DNA from: Ruminiclostridium sp.
GTDB lineage: Bacteria; Bacillota; Clostridia; Oscillospirales; Ruminococcaceae
Assembly (NCBI GenBank): GCA_017935365.1
Contig: JAGBHT010000009.1
Location: forward strand, 34,454-98,453
DNA length: 64,000 nt
Direction of reading: 5' to 3'
In this document: positions 42,708 through 52,126 of the stretch, piece by piece
How the letters are laid out: every line of letters starts with the position of its first letter
How positions within the stretch are numbered: the first letter of the stretch is position 1
Position numbers and translations under genes: made by a program
The notes under the pieces: generated by a model
Seen by the model: the letters and a program-made list of their open reading frames with translations, nothing else
What the model was told of the DNA's origin: nothing
Database searches by the model: none

Positions 42708-44020
42708 TGTTTCAAGTCTTTAGAAACGCGTGGGCTGACCCCGCACTTCGCAAAAAGATTTTATACACATTGCTCATAATAGTTATATTCCGCTTTGGCG
42801 CGGCAATCTTCGTTCCCTTCCTTGAGCCCTCAACTATCAAACAGATGATGGGCGAAGGAACGATACTTAATTATCTCGACGTTATGACGGGTGGATCGCT
42901 CAGCAACGGTACACTGTTTGCTATGTCGATCACACCTTACATCAACGCCTCCATTATAGTTCAGCTGCTCACAGTTGCGATCCCTGCACTGGAGCGCCTG
43001 AGCAAGGAAGGCGAAGAGGGACGTAAGAAGATAAACAAGATCACGAAGTATGTAGCTTTGGGCATTGGATTATTCCAGGCGATAGCATTCTACATCGGAC
43101 TTCGCAACACTGTAAACGAAACAACACATAAGAGTGCTGTTCTTTACACAGAAGGCTTTGACGGAGTGCTCGCGGCGATCACAATCGTAGCGTGCTTTGT
43201 AGCAGGTGCTTCGCTTATCATATGGCTGGGTGATCAGATCACTCAGAAGGGTATCGGCAACGGTATTTCAATGATACTGTTCGCAGGTATCATATCACGA
43301 GTTCCTGATATGATAATCAATCTTATCAATCAGATCTCGGTTGCTCCGCAGAACTGGTTCTTCGTTCCGCTGATCCTCGTTATCTATGTCTTAATGATTG
43401 CATTCGTAATCCTTATGACAAATGCAGAAAGACGTATTCCCGTCCAGTATGCAAAGAGAGTAGTCGGCAGAAAGATGTACGGCGGTCAGACAAACCACAT
43501 TCCGATAAAGGTTGCAATGGCAGGCGTTATGCCTATCATCTTTGCAATGTCTATCATGTCACTGCCCGCAACGATCGGTTTCTTCTTCGGTGTAACAGCA
43601 AATTCAGGCCACGGATTCTGGAGCAGCTTTATAGGTCTGTTCAGCACGAACAACGTGGTTTATGCAATAATTTATTTCTTCCTTATCATCGGCTTCAACT
43701 ACTTCTATATTGCAATGCAGTATAATCCTGTACAGATAGCCAATGACCTTAAGAAGAACAACGGTGCTATCCCCGGTTATCGTCCGGGCAAGCCCACATC
43801 GGATTTCATCCACAACTCGCTTTCAAAGGTTACTCTGGTAGGCGCAATATTCCTTGGTATCATCGCAATATTCCCTATTATATTCCAGAACCTCACAGGC
43901 ATTACAGGCCTTTCACTCGGTGGTACGACAATACTCATCGTTGTAGGCGTTGCTCTTGAAACAGTCCGTGCACTCGAAAGCCAGATGATGATGCGTCATC
44001 ATAAGGGCTTCCTCGAATAA
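42707..44020 (+). CDS. secY: SecY, protein-export channel subunit
   Basis: 437 aa, ten predicted transmembrane helices. The first helix (KILYTLLIIVIFRFGAAIFVPF), the plug region that follows, the TPYINASIIVQLL segment and the cytoplasmic AERRIPVQYAKR motif are conserved. SecY forms the translocon for signal-peptide proteins such as those at 6-14 kb and for membrane proteins; secD and secF lie at 56.9-59.4 kb. Coupled to rplO. Confidence 0.98.
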   Translation: MFQVFRNAWADPALRKKILYTLLIIVIFRFGAAIFVPFLEPSTIKQMMGEGTILNYLDVMTGGSLSNGTLFAMSITPYINASIIVQLLTVAIPALERLSKEGEEGRKKINKITKYVALGIGLFQAIAFYIGLRNTVNETTHKSAVLYTEGFDGVLAAITIVACFVAGASLIIWLGDQITQKGIGNGISMILFAGIISRVPDMIINLINQISVAPQNWFFVPLILVIYVLMIAFVILMTNAERRIPVQYAKRVVGRKMYGGQTNHIPIKVAMAGVMPIIFAMSIMSLPATIGFFFGVTANSGHGFWSSFIGLFSTNNVVYAIIYFFLIIGFNYFYIAMQYNPVQIANDLKKNNGAIPGYRPGKPTSDFIHNSLSKVTLVGAIFLGIIAIFPIIFQNLTGITGLSLGGTTILIVVGVALETVRALESQMMMRHHKGFLE

Positions 44021-44035
44021 GAGAAAGGAACTAAT

Positions 44036-44671
44036 ATGAATCTTATTTTCTTAGGCGCACCCGGCGCAGGTAAAGGAACACAGGCAGAAGTAGTCTGCGA
44101 AAAGCTTGGTATACCCGCTATATCAACCGGAAATATGCTCAGAGAAGCTGTAAAGAACGGCACACCCGCCGGTCTTGCAGCTAAAGAGTGTATGGACAGA
44201 GGCGATCTCGTTCCTGATGAAGTCGTTATCGGCATCTTAAAGGACAGAATCGCACAGGATGATGCGAAGAACGGTTTCATTCTTGACGGTTTCCCGAGAA
44301 CAGTTGCTCAGGCTGAAGCTCTTGACGCTATGGGCGTTCAGATCGATAAGGTTATTGAGATCTCTGTTCCTGATGAGAAGATAATCTCAAGACTTTCAGG
44401 CAGAAGAGTCTGCGAAGGTTGCGGCGCTTCTTACCATGTAGACTTCAAGCCTACAAAGGTAGAGGGTAAGTGCAATCTCTGCGGCGCTAACGTAGTTCAG
44501 CGTATCGACGACAAGCCCGAAACAGTAATCGCAAGACTGAAAACCTACTATGAAAAGACTGCTCCTCTCAAGGATTATTACATGAGAAAGGGCAAGCTTA
44601 TAACCGTACAGGGTCAGGAAGAAATCGCTGAGACTTCAAAGCTCACCCTTGCGGCAGTTGAGGCAAAGTAA
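44036..44671 (+). CDS. adk: Adenylate kinase
   Basis: 211 aa. P-loop LGAPGAGKGTQAE near residue 6, DGFPRT near 84, and a zinc-binding LID with four cysteines (CEGCGASYH...CNLCG) as in Gram-positive enzymes. It interconverts ATP + AMP and 2 ADP. Overlaps map by one base. Confidence 0.97.
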   Translation: MNLIFLGAPGAGKGTQAEVVCEKLGIPAISTGNMLREAVKNGTPAGLAAKECMDRGDLVPDEVVIGILKDRIAQDDAKNGFILDGFPRTVAQAEALDAMGVQIDKVIEISVPDEKIISRLSGRRVCEGCGASYHVDFKPTKVEGKCNLCGANVVQRIDDKPETVIARLKTYYEKTAPLKDYYMRKGKLITVQGQEEIAETSKLTLAAVEAK

Positions 44672-45441
44672 TGATTCAGGTTAAATCGGCAAAAGAAATT
44701 GAAATAATGAAGAAAGCCAATCAGATAGCGGCTGACGCTCTTATCGTTGCGGGCAATGCAATCACACCCGGAATGAGTACATGGGAGCTTGATAAGATAA
44801 TTCATGATTTTATCGTATCAAAGGGCGCTATCCCATCTTCACTCGGTTACGGCGGATTCACAGGCAGTGCCTGCATTTCGATCAACTCCGAGCTGATACA
44901 CGGCATTCCTTCAAAGAAGAAGATCATCAGAGAGGGCGACATCGTTTCAGTTGACGTCACCGCTGAGATCGACGGTTACAACGGCGATAACGCTTATACC
45001 TTCAAGGTAGGCAAGGTTCCCGAAAGAGCTGAAAAGCTTCTTGAGGTTACAGAGGCTGCTTTGTACGAGGGTATAAAGATGGCAATCCACGGTAACAGAA
45101 TCGGTGACATTTCAAATGCCGTGCAGACTTATTGTGAATCACGAGGCTACTATGTAGTAAGAAAGTTCATCGGTCACGGAATCGGACACGATATGCACGA
45201 GGATCCCGAAGTTCCTAACTTCGGCAAGCCTGGCAGAGGTCCGAGACTTGTACCGGGAATGGCGATCTGCATTGAGCCTATGATAAATGAAACTACAGCC
45301 GAAATCCGTATACTTCCGGACAAATGGACGGTGGTTGAGGCGAACGGTAACTACAGTGCCCACTTTGAGCACGCGATCGCAATAACTAACGGTGAGCCGA
45401 TCATTCTCACGGAAAGCTCACTTCACCACCCGAAGAAATAA
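44671..45441 (+). CDS. map: Methionine aminopeptidase, type I
   Basis: 256 aa. The metal ligands of the pita-bread fold are visible: SVDVTAEIDGYNGDNAYTF (two Asp), FIGHGIGHDMHEDPEVPNFG (His) and CIEPMI (Glu), with a final Glu in YSAHFEHAIA. It removes the initiator Met from new proteins. Standard place between adk and infA. Confidence 0.97.
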   Translation: MIQVKSAKEIEIMKKANQIAADALIVAGNAITPGMSTWELDKIIHDFIVSKGAIPSSLGYGGFTGSACISINSELIHGIPSKKKIIREGDIVSVDVTAEIDGYNGDNAYTFKVGKVPERAEKLLEVTEAALYEGIKMAIHGNRIGDISNAVQTYCESRGYYVVRKFIGHGIGHDMHEDPEVPNFGKPGRGPRLVPGMAICIEPMINETTAEIRILPDKWTVVEANGNYSAHFEHAIAITNGEPIILTESSLHHPKK

Positions 45442-45451
45442 CGGAGGGCGT

Positions 45452-45736
45452 ATGAACAATACGGTTATTGCAGCCGGTATGGTTGTAAAAAGTATGGCAG
45501 GTCATGACAGCGGTAGCTATTATGCGGTCATACGGGTCGAAAACGGTTTTGCGTATATTGCCGACGGTAAGTTACGCAAGGTTGAATCACCCAAGAAGAA
45601 AAATCCGCTCCATTTACAGAAGACACTGACTACTGTAGAGCTTGCGGATATCACAAACAAAAAACTAAGATCTGCATTAGCGGTGCTGAACCGCGAGGCA
45701 GACAACATCGCCGAGGAGAGTGACAAGCTTGTCTAA
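45452..45736 (+). CDS. KOW-domain RNA-binding protein (L14e-like)
   Basis: 94 aa. An N-terminal KOW-like beta-barrel (about 4-45; [41 protein letters not shown]) and a helical tail. Proteins like this lie between map and infA in many Clostridia and are annotated as ribosomal L14e/L6e/L27e-like. The exact role is unknown; RNA or ribosome binding is likely. ACGGAGG precedes the ATG at 45452. Its end overlaps the start of infA by 8 nt. Confidence 0.85.
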   Translation: MNNTVIAAGMVVKSMAGHDSGSYYAVIRVENGFAYIADGKLRKVESPKKKNPLHLQKTLTTVELADITNKKLRSALAVLNREADNIAEESDKLV

Positions 45737-45947
45737 AGAAGATGTAATCGAGGTAAGCGGCAAGATAATTGAGGCGCTTCCTAACGCAACGTTTCAGGTC
45801 GAACTTGAAAACGGACATAAGATACTGGCTCATGTAAGCGGCAAGCTGCGAATGAACTTTATTCGTATCTTACCCGGTGATAAGGTAACAGTCGAAATGT
45901 CACCGTATGACCTGACTAAAGGCAGAATTACCTGGAGAGCCAAGTAA
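45729..45947 (+). CDS. infA: Translation initiation factor IF-1
   Basis: 72 aa from the TTG at 45729, the canonical IF-1 length and start ([30 protein letters not shown]). An in-frame GTG 9 nt earlier is possible but would lengthen the protein atypically. OB-fold; it blocks the A site during initiation. Confidence 0.95.
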   Translation: MSKEDVIEVSGKIIEALPNATFQVELENGHKILAHVSGKLRMNFIRILPGDKVTVEMSPYDLTKGRITWRAK

Positions 45948-46010
45948 TTCTGTATAAACGAATACGAGCAAACGCTCGTCTGTAACAATTACAGGAAGGA
46001 TGATATTAAG

Positions 46011-46124
46011 ATGAAAGTTAGACCTTCAGTAAAGCCTATGTGCGATAAGTGCAAGGTAATCAAGCGCAAGGGCAAGGTTATGGTAATCTGCCAGGAACCT
46101 AAGCATAAGCAGAGACAGGGTTAA
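46011..46124 (+). CDS. rpmJ: 50S ribosomal protein L36
   Basis: 37 aa, starting [20 protein letters not shown]. Zinc ligands CDKC and CQEPKH (C-x2-C-x12-C-x4-H) show the zinc form. It lies between infA and rpsM as expected; GGAAGGATG precedes the ATG. Confidence 0.97.
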   Translation: MKVRPSVKPMCDKCKVIKRKGKVMVICQEPKHKQRQG

Positions 46125-46151
46125 GCCCTAATTTAACAGGAGGAAAAAGAT

Positions 46152-46523
46152 ATGGCAAGAATTGCTGGTATCGACCTGCCGAAGGAAAAGCGTGTTGAGA
46201 TCGGTCTCACATACGTTTACGGAATCGGCAGAAAGACAGCTAACGACATTCTGGCAAAGGCCGGTGTAAACCCCGACACCAGAGTCAAGGATCTTACCGA
46301 TGATGACGAAGCTAAGATCCGTGATGCTATAGAGCAGCTCGGCGTAGCTGTAGAAGGTGACCTCAGAAGAGAAGTAGCCCTCAACATCAAGCGTCTCGTT
46401 GAAATCAACTGCTTCAGAGGCACACGTCACCGTAAGGGTCTTCCCGTTCGTGGTCAGAGAACAAAGACCAACGCAAGAACAAGAAAAGGTCCTAAGAAGA
46501 CCATCGCTAATAAGAAGAAGTAA
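46152..46523 (+). CDS. rpsM: 30S ribosomal protein S13
   Basis: 123 aa. [26 protein letters not shown] and [26 protein letters not shown] are diagnostic. S13 bridges to the 50S subunit and contacts tRNA. Confidence 0.98.
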   Translation: MARIAGIDLPKEKRVEIGLTYVYGIGRKTANDILAKAGVNPDTRVKDLTDDDEAKIRDAIEQLGVAVEGDLRREVALNIKRLVEINCFRGTRHRKGLPVRGQRTKTNARTRKGPKKTIANKKK

Positions 46524-46547
46524 TCTTTACGGAAAGGTGGTAAAACA

Positions 46548-46952
46548 ATGGCAAAGGCAACCGCTACTAAGAAGCCTGTAGTTCGCAGACGTCGTGAGCG
46601 TAAGAACATTGAAAACGGTTCAGCTCATATCCAGTCTACGTTCAATAATACGATAGTTACTATCACAGACCTTCAGGGTAACACATTATCATGGGCATCA
46701 GCCGGTGAAATGGGTTTCAGAGGCTCTAGAAAGTCAACTCCCTTCGCAGCCCAGACAGCAGCTGAAACAGCAGCTAAGGCAGCTATGGAGCATGGCCTGA
46801 AGACTGTAGAAGTTTACGTTAAGGGTCCCGGATCCGGACGTGAAGCAGCTATCCGTGCATTACAGGCGGCAGGTCTTGAGGTTAGACTTATCAAGGATGT
46901 AACTCCTATTCCTCACAATGGATGCCGTCCTCCCAAGAGAAGACGTGTATAA
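46548..46952 (+). CDS. rpsK: 30S ribosomal protein S11
   Basis: 134 aa. [28 protein letters not shown] and [20 protein letters not shown] are typical. S11 forms the platform of the 30S subunit near the exit site. A GAAAGGTGG site precedes the ATG. Confidence 0.98.
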   Translation: MAKATATKKPVVRRRRERKNIENGSAHIQSTFNNTIVTITDLQGNTLSWASAGEMGFRGSRKSTPFAAQTAAETAAKAAMEHGLKTVEVYVKGPGSGREAAIRALQAAGLEVRLIKDVTPIPHNGCRPPKRRRV

Positions 46953-47039
46953 TCATAAACTGAGTGTAGTTTACTCGGTGTCGCGGAAGGGATAACCCTT
47001 CAGAAACGATATTTATTTAAAAAACGGAGGTACTGACAA

Positions 47040-47636
47040 ATGGCAGTAGACAGACAGCCGGTCTTAAAGAGATGTAAGGCATTAGGCATATCCCCTATGG
47101 TACTGGGATACAGCAAGGAAACAAATCGTCACGCAAATGCTAACAACAGAAAGAAAGTTTCTGAGTATGGCATGCAGCTTAAGGAAAAGCAGAAGCTGAA
47201 GTTCATCTACGGCGTTCTCGAAAAGCAGTTCTATCACTACTACGAGATAGCAATCAAGATGGACGGCGTTGCAGGTGAAAACCTCATCAAGATTCTTGAA
47301 TCAAGACTTGACAACGTTGTATTCAGAATGGGTATGGCTATCACAAGAAGAGAAGCAAGACAGTTAGTAACACACGGTCACTTCACAGTAAACGGCAAGA
47401 AGGTAGACGTTCCTTCTTACAGAATCAAGCCCGGCGATGTTGTTGCAGTCAGCGAAACAAGCAAGAAGAGCCCTAAGTTCGCTCAGATTATCGAACAGAC
47501 AAACGGCAGAATCGTTCCGTTATGGCTGGACGTAAATAAAGAGGCTATGACAGCCAAGGTTACTCGTGAATTCAACAGAGATGAGCTTGACTATGAAATA
47601 GCTGAGCACCTGATCATCGAGTTATATTCAAAATAA
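47040..47636 (+). CDS. rpsD: 30S ribosomal protein S4, zinc-less form
   Basis: 198 aa. The N-terminus MAVDRQPVLKRCKALGISP carries one cysteine and lacks the CxxC-type zinc site of the common form. The S4 RNA-binding domain (about 88-150; RLDNVVFRMGMAITRREARQLVTHGHFTVNGKKVDVPSYRIKPGD) is intact. S4 starts 30S assembly and controls the alpha operon in E. coli. It is followed by a long 225-nt spacer. Confidence 0.96.
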   Translation: MAVDRQPVLKRCKALGISPMVLGYSKETNRHANANNRKKVSEYGMQLKEKQKLKFIYGVLEKQFYHYYEIAIKMDGVAGENLIKILESRLDNVVFRMGMAITRREARQLVTHGHFTVNGKKVDVPSYRIKPGDVVAVSETSKKSPKFAQIIEQTNGRIVPLWLDVNKEAMTAKVTREFNRDELDYEIAEHLIIELYSK

Positions 47637-47861
47637 TCTCGTCGAGCAGTATTGCGAAAACTCTTCATACCGTGGATATCACGGTATGTATCGGTTATTT
47701 TTAATTTACAATTCCGCACTGAGATATGTGCGGAGGGCAATGCCCGCCAAATCGTAATTTAAAATTAACCGGGCGGTTCCCCCGCAACAGGGGGATACAG
47801 CCCGTTCGTACATCGTTAACCCGATGAAAACATCTGACAAACTTGTGGGAGGGTAAACCAA
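47637..47861 (+). promoter_or_regulatory. Structured rpsD-rpoA spacer
   Basis: Three inverted repeats in 225 nt: CATACCGTG-GATAT-CACGGTATG (47668-47690), CCGCAC/GTGCGG (about 47717-47736), and CGGGC...CCCCC-N6-GGGGG...GCCCG (about 47780-47815). It may be an RNA-processing or attenuation region that sets rpoA level against the ribosomal proteins. No clear internal promoter is seen. Confidence 0.45.
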
Positions 47862-48821
47862 ATGCTTGAAAAAATCGAAAAGCCTGTGATCGAGACCGTT
47901 AAGTTAAAACCCGATGGAACCTATGGTATGTTTACACTTGAGCCTCTGGAATGTGGTTACGGCAACACACTTGGCAACAGCCTTCGTCGTGTTCTGCTTT
48001 CTTCACTTCCCGGCGTTGCGGTAACGTCAGTCAAGATTGACGGCGTTCAGCACGAGTTTTCGACTATCCCCGGTGTTAAAGAGGATGTAACGGAAATTAT
48101 CCTCAACATCAAGGGTCTCATTGCAAAAATGTATGGCGAATGCCCGAAAACAGTTTATATTGAAGCTGAGGGCGAGTGCGATGTTACTGCCGGCGATATA
48201 AAGACCGACAGTGAAATTGAAATTCTCGACCCCGGTATGCATATAGCTACCCTCGGCCCCGGAGCTAAGCTCTATATGGAGATCACTCTGGATAAGGGCA
48301 GAGGATATGTGTCTGCTGAAAAGAACAAGCAGCAGCTTCAGCCGGTAATCGGCATAATTGCTGTCGACAGCATTTATACACCTGTTTTAAAGGTGAATTA
48401 TACAGTTGAGAACACCCGTGTAGGACAGCGTACCGACTATGACAAGCTTATACTTGAAGTATGGACAGACGGTACAATTTCTGCAAAAGAGGCAGTCTCA
48501 TATGCCGCTAAGCTTCTGGTAGATCATCTTCAGCCGTTCGTTGAGCTGTCTGATGAGGCTATACAGCCTGAGCTTATGGCAGACAAGAGCGAGTCAGGTA
48601 AGGATAAGCTCCTCGAAATGACTATCGATGACCTTGACCTTTCCGTTCGTTCATTCAACTGCTTAAAGCGTGCAAACATCAACACTGTTGACGACCTTAT
48701 CAATAAGTCGCAGGGTGATATGATGAAGGTTAGAAACTTAGGCAAGAAGTCGTTTGAGGAAGTCAGAGCAAAGCTCCAGTCTTTGGGCTTTGACCTTGCA
48801 AGCGACGACGACAATAATTGA
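47862..48821 (+). CDS. rpoA: RNA polymerase alpha subunit
   Basis: 319 aa. N-terminal dimerisation domain (about 1-230; [28 protein letters not shown]) and C-terminal domain (about 250-312; [40 protein letters not shown]), which binds UP-elements and activators. Both are intact. GGGAGG precedes the ATG. Confidence 0.98.
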   Translation: MLEKIEKPVIETVKLKPDGTYGMFTLEPLECGYGNTLGNSLRRVLLSSLPGVAVTSVKIDGVQHEFSTIPGVKEDVTEIILNIKGLIAKMYGECPKTVYIEAEGECDVTAGDIKTDSEIEILDPGMHIATLGPGAKLYMEITLDKGRGYVSAEKNKQQLQPVIGIIAVDSIYTPVLKVNYTVENTRVGQRTDYDKLILEVWTDGTISAKEAVSYAAKLLVDHLQPFVELSDEAIQPELMADKSESGKDKLLEMTIDDLDLSVRSFNCLKRANINTVDDLINKSQGDMMKVRNLGKKSFEEVRAKLQSLGFDLASDDDNN

Positions 48822-48858
48822 CAAGTGACTTTCAATTTGTCTGAAAGGAGAAATATCC

Positions 48859-49200
48859 ATGGCAGGTTCAAGAAAACTGGGAAGAACCAGTGATCACAGA
48901 AAGGCTATGCTCAGAGGTATGGTAACACTGCTTCTTGAAAAGGGCAAGATCGTTACTACAGTTGCAAGAGCTAAGGAAGTTCGTAGCGCAGCTGAAAAGA
49001 TGATCACTCTCAGCAAGGCCGGCACACTGCATACAAAGCGTCAGGTTTACAGCTACATCACTAAGGAAGACGTAGCTAAGAAACTGTTTGATGATATAGC
49101 ACCCAAGTACGCTGACAAGAACGGCGGCTACACACGCATCATCAAGATCGGCCCCAGAAGAGGCGACGCAGCAGAGATGGCTGTTATCGAATTAGTTTAA
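48859..49200 (+). CDS. rplQ: 50S ribosomal protein L17
   Basis: 113 aa. [22 protein letters not shown] is diagnostic; the C-terminal [22 protein letters not shown] closes the protein. Last gene of the cluster; a terminator follows at once. Confidence 0.98.
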   Translation: MAGSRKLGRTSDHRKAMLRGMVTLLLEKGKIVTTVARAKEVRSAAEKMITLSKAGTLHTKRQVYSYITKEDVAKKLFDDIAPKYADKNGGYTRIIKIGPRRGDAAEMAVIELV

Positions 49201-49220
49201 TTTGATATATTAAATAGCTT

Positions 49221-49251
49221 ACGCCCACCGAAAGGTGGGCGTTGTTGTTTT
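49221..49251 (+). terminator. Terminator of the ribosomal cluster
   Basis: ACGCCCACC-GAAA-GGTGGGCGT, 9-bp stem with GAAA tetraloop, then TGTTGTTTT. Confidence 0.9.
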
Positions 49252-49306
49252 CAACGGGGGGTTCAGGTGAAAAATCCGTGAAATTGTGCTTATAGACAAA
49301 ATCCGC

Positions 49307-49335
49307 TTGAAATAGAGCGGATTTTATGTTAAAAT
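49307..49335 (+). promoter_or_regulatory. Promoter for the DUF6106-carboxypeptidase operon
   Basis: -35 TTGAAA, 17-nt spacer, -10 TAAAAT. It overlaps a hairpin (AAAATCCGCT/AGCGGATTTT, 49298-49325) which may be a second terminator from upstream. Confidence 0.55.
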
Positions 49336-49382
49336 AAAATAAATATGTTATAAGCTACTTGATAGCAGGAAAGAGGTACAAT

Positions 49383-49922
49383 TTGGATACATTTGGTGAA
49401 CAGCTTGTTAAAAAGGCGACTACCGGCGCAGACTGGGCAAAGAGAATAGGACTTACTGTACTGGGACTTGTCGTTGCCACGGCTCTTATGTGGCTTTCGT
49501 TCTTTACAGGATTTATGGTGCTGACGCTTATTTCGGTGGGCGTGCTTTTCGGTCTTGTATGGTTGCTGACCGGTATGAGCTACGAGTATGAGTATATACT
49601 TACAAACGACGACCTTGATATTGACAAGATCACGGGCAAAAGAAAGAGAAAACGTCTTATCACACTCAAGATGAACACGGTTGAAGAGTTCGGCGTATAT
49701 GACGGTACAAACGGAGCAAATGCGGACGCAACGGTTATTGCATCGGACGGAACAAATGTCAACGCATATTATCTTATAGCAAAGCACAAGACGCACGGCA
49801 GAACAATGCTCATATTCTCACCGGACAAGAGAATGTCGGAAATGATACTCGAAACACTGCCATATAAAATAAAGCAGGAAGCAAAACAGCGTATCGAAGC
49901 GATAAATCAGAGTGAAGAATGA
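49383..49922 (+). CDS. DUF6106-type two-helix membrane protein
   Basis: 179 aa from the TTG at 49383 (MDTFGEQLVKK), which follows AAAGAGG by about 7 nt. Two adjacent transmembrane helices (about 24-43 and 46-65) with a very short loop, then a cytoplasmic domain about 70-179. MDTFGEQLVKK is like the start of the DUF6106 family, whose role is unknown. The stop overlaps the start of the following D,D-carboxypeptidase gene (ATGA), so the two may work together at the membrane; that is inference. Confidence 0.7.
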   Translation: MDTFGEQLVKKATTGADWAKRIGLTVLGLVVATALMWLSFFTGFMVLTLISVGVLFGLVWLLTGMSYEYEYILTNDDLDIDKITGKRKRKRLITLKMNTVEEFGVYDGTNGANADATVIASDGTNVNAYYLIAKHKTHGRTMLIFSPDKRMSEMILETLPYKIKQEAKQRIEAINQSEE

Positions 49923-51016
49923 TCGCAGATCTACTCAGAGGACATATGACAAACATGCTCAATAAAAAGCATAAAATCAGAACATCACTCTTATGTCTGC
50001 TTACTGTAGCGGTCGTTGCGGCGGGCACAGGCTGTGGAAGTGTTGACCTGACAATGGATGGTAGGAGCGGTAATGCGCAGGGCGGCGCACAGACGGCGGT
50101 AAGCGTTGTAAAGCCTGTACAGACAACGGCAGAAACAACAACGGCGGTGACAACGACAACCGTTGCAACAACTGCGGCACCCGAACCCGAGCCGGTCTAT
50201 GGCGATGATTTTGTAGGCAGTCGCGCGGCGATATGTTACGACCTCACAAACGGGGAAATAATATACTCCAAGAATGCGGATGAGCTTGTTTACCCGGCAA
50301 GTACGACAAAGCTTCTCACTGCACTGACAGCTATTGAATATACATCGCCTGAGTACATATATTATGTCGGAAGCGAACTTGAACTTGTTGCAGAGGATTC
50401 AAGTATGTCGTGGATCTCGCAGGGCTCAAGCCTCAGCAGAAACGCAATACTGACTGCTATGCTGGCACCGTCGGGAAATGACGCGGCATATACAATAGCC
50501 GTCAATGTCGCAAGGAAAGTATACGGAAGCGATATAAGCGACAGAGAGGCAGTGGATTATTTTGCGGTGCTGATGAACGATTACGCCAAAAAGCTCGGTG
50601 CTGAGAATACACATTTTACCGTTCCTGACGGATATCATGACGATGATCATTATACGACTGCATCGGATATGCTGAAATTTGCGATCGCGGCAACAAAGAG
50701 CAGTACGATATGCGATATTACCTGTCAGCCACTTGCGATAGTATACGATGAAGAGGGCGGAGTTCACAGCTGGGACAACGGCAACAAACTTCTTACCGAT
50801 ACCACAATTCCGTATGAGGTATACGGCTTCAAGACAGGATTTACCGATGAGGCGGGCTTCTGCTTTATAGGATATGCGGGTATGGACGGAAAGAAAATCA
50901 TCACGCTGACTTATGGCGGCGAAGTTGAATACCGTTTTGCCGATACAAAGAAACTTATGGATCTCGGCTTTGATATGTATGACGAAAACTATGACTACTA
51001 CAGTGTAGCCGAATAA
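49919..51016 (+). CDS. D-alanyl-D-alanine carboxypeptidase (S11/DacA family), lipoprotein-like
   Basis: 365 aa. Membrane-targeting N-terminus with lipobox-like GTGC (about residue 40), a Thr-rich linker about 60-90, and a penicillin-binding carboxypeptidase domain. The three active-site motifs are present: SxxK as S128TTK, SGN (SGNDAAY), and KTG (KTGFTDEAG). It trims the last D-Ala from muropeptides, controlling cross-linking. The ATG at 49919 is supported by its 4-nt overlap with the upstream stop; ATG at 49946 or 49955 is also possible. tsaD follows after 15 nt. Confidence 0.92.
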   Translation: MIADLLRGHMTNMLNKKHKIRTSLLCLLTVAVVAAGTGCGSVDLTMDGRSGNAQGGAQTAVSVVKPVQTTAETTTAVTTTTVATTAAPEPEPVYGDDFVGSRAAICYDLTNGEIIYSKNADELVYPASTTKLLTALTAIEYTSPEYIYYVGSELELVAEDSSMSWISQGSSLSRNAILTAMLAPSGNDAAYTIAVNVARKVYGSDISDREAVDYFAVLMNDYAKKLGAENTHFTVPDGYHDDDHYTTASDMLKFAIAATKSSTICDITCQPLAIVYDEEGGVHSWDNGNKLLTDTTIPYEVYGFKTGFTDEAGFCFIGYAGMDGKKIITLTYGGEVEYRFADTKKLMDLGFDMYDENYDYYSVAE

Positions 51017-51031
51017 ACAAGGAAGATAAAG

Positions 51032-52039
51032 ATGAAGATATTATCTATAGAAAGCTCCTGTGACGAAACAGCGGCGGCAATAACCGAGGACGGAAGAAAA
51101 GTCATTTCGTCCGTTATTGCTACACAGATAGACGAACACAAGCTGTATGGCGGGGTTGTGCCCGAAATTGCTTCACGCAGACATTGTGAGAATATTACGG
51201 GCGTATGTGCAGAGGCGCTCGAAAAAGCAGATATGACGCTTGATGATGTTGACGCAATTGCTGTGACAAATGCCCCCGGACTTATCGGAGCGTTGCTTGT
51301 AGGTGTGAATTTTGCAAAGGGTCTTGCACTGGCAAAGAACAAGCCGCTTATTGCGGTTCATCATATAAAGGGACATATTGCGGCAAACTATATAACACAC
51401 CCCGAACTTGAACCGCCGTATCTGTGCCTTGTGGTTTCCGGCGGTCACAGCCATATAGTAAAGGTAAACAGCTATACGGAGCTTGAAACAGTGGGCAAGA
51501 CTACCGATGACGCGGCAGGCGAGGCATTTGACAAAGCCGCAAGAGCGATGGGATTCCAGTATCCCGGCGGTGTGCATATCGACAGAGCGGCAAAACAGGG
51601 TGACGCAAAGAAGTACAAACTTCCCCGCCCCGCAACGAAAAATCCTTATGATTTTAGCTTCTCCGGACTTAAAACGGCAGTGATAAACCTTATACACAAC
51701 AACGAGCAGAAGGGCATAGAAACGGATGTCAATTCGCTTGCCGCAAGCTTTCAGGACACCATTACTTCTATACTTGCGGAAAAGTTTATGGCGGCGGCAA
51801 ATGAGCTAGGTTATACAAAGCTTGCGCTTGCAGGCGGTGTTGCGGCAAACTCGATGCTCCGTGATAAACTGTCTGAAATGGCAAGAAACAGCGGAAAGCA
51901 GTTCTATATGCCCGATATTTCGCTTTGCGGCGACAATGCGGCTATGATAGGCTGTCAGGGCTATTATGAATATCTTGCGGGAAATACGGCTGATATGTCG
52001 CTGAATGCGTATGCCACAAAGAAACTGCATATGCTGTAA
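51032..52039 (+). CDS. tsaD: tRNA N6-threonylcarbamoyladenosine synthase subunit TsaD
   Basis: 335 aa, normal length. ILSIESSCDETAAAI at the start, HHIKGHIAANY with the two metal-binding His, VSGGHSHIV, and GGVAANSMLR are all conserved. TsaD, with TsaB and TsaE, moves threonylcarbamoyl from its AMP adduct to A37 of ANN-reading tRNAs. Another gene of t6A chemistry, tcdA, lies 2 kb downstream. Confidence 0.97.
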   Translation: MKILSIESSCDETAAAITEDGRKVISSVIATQIDEHKLYGGVVPEIASRRHCENITGVCAEALEKADMTLDDVDAIAVTNAPGLIGALLVGVNFAKGLALAKNKPLIAVHHIKGHIAANYITHPELEPPYLCLVVSGGHSHIVKVNSYTELETVGKTTDDAAGEAFDKAARAMGFQYPGGVHIDRAAKQGDAKKYKLPRPATKNPYDFSFSGLKTAVINLIHNNEQKGIETDVNSLAASFQDTITSILAEKFMAAANELGYTKLALAGGVAANSMLRDKLSEMARNSGKQFYMPDISLCGDNAAMIGCQGYYEYLAGNTADMSLNAYATKKLHML

Positions 52040-52079
52040 TGTCACGGCTTATAATTACAGTAAAGTGAATAATAAAAAA

Positions 52080-52112
52080 GTCACCGTCACGGTTTTATCG
52101 TGACGGTGGCTT
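52080..52112. terminator. Bidirectional terminator between tsaD and the transglutaminase-like gene
   Basis: GTCACCGTCACG/CGTGACGGTGGC stem of about 11 bp; T-rich on both strands (TTTCT rightward; TTTTTTAT leftward). The genes are convergent. Confidence 0.8.
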
Positions 52113-52126
52113 TCTGCTATACGGCA

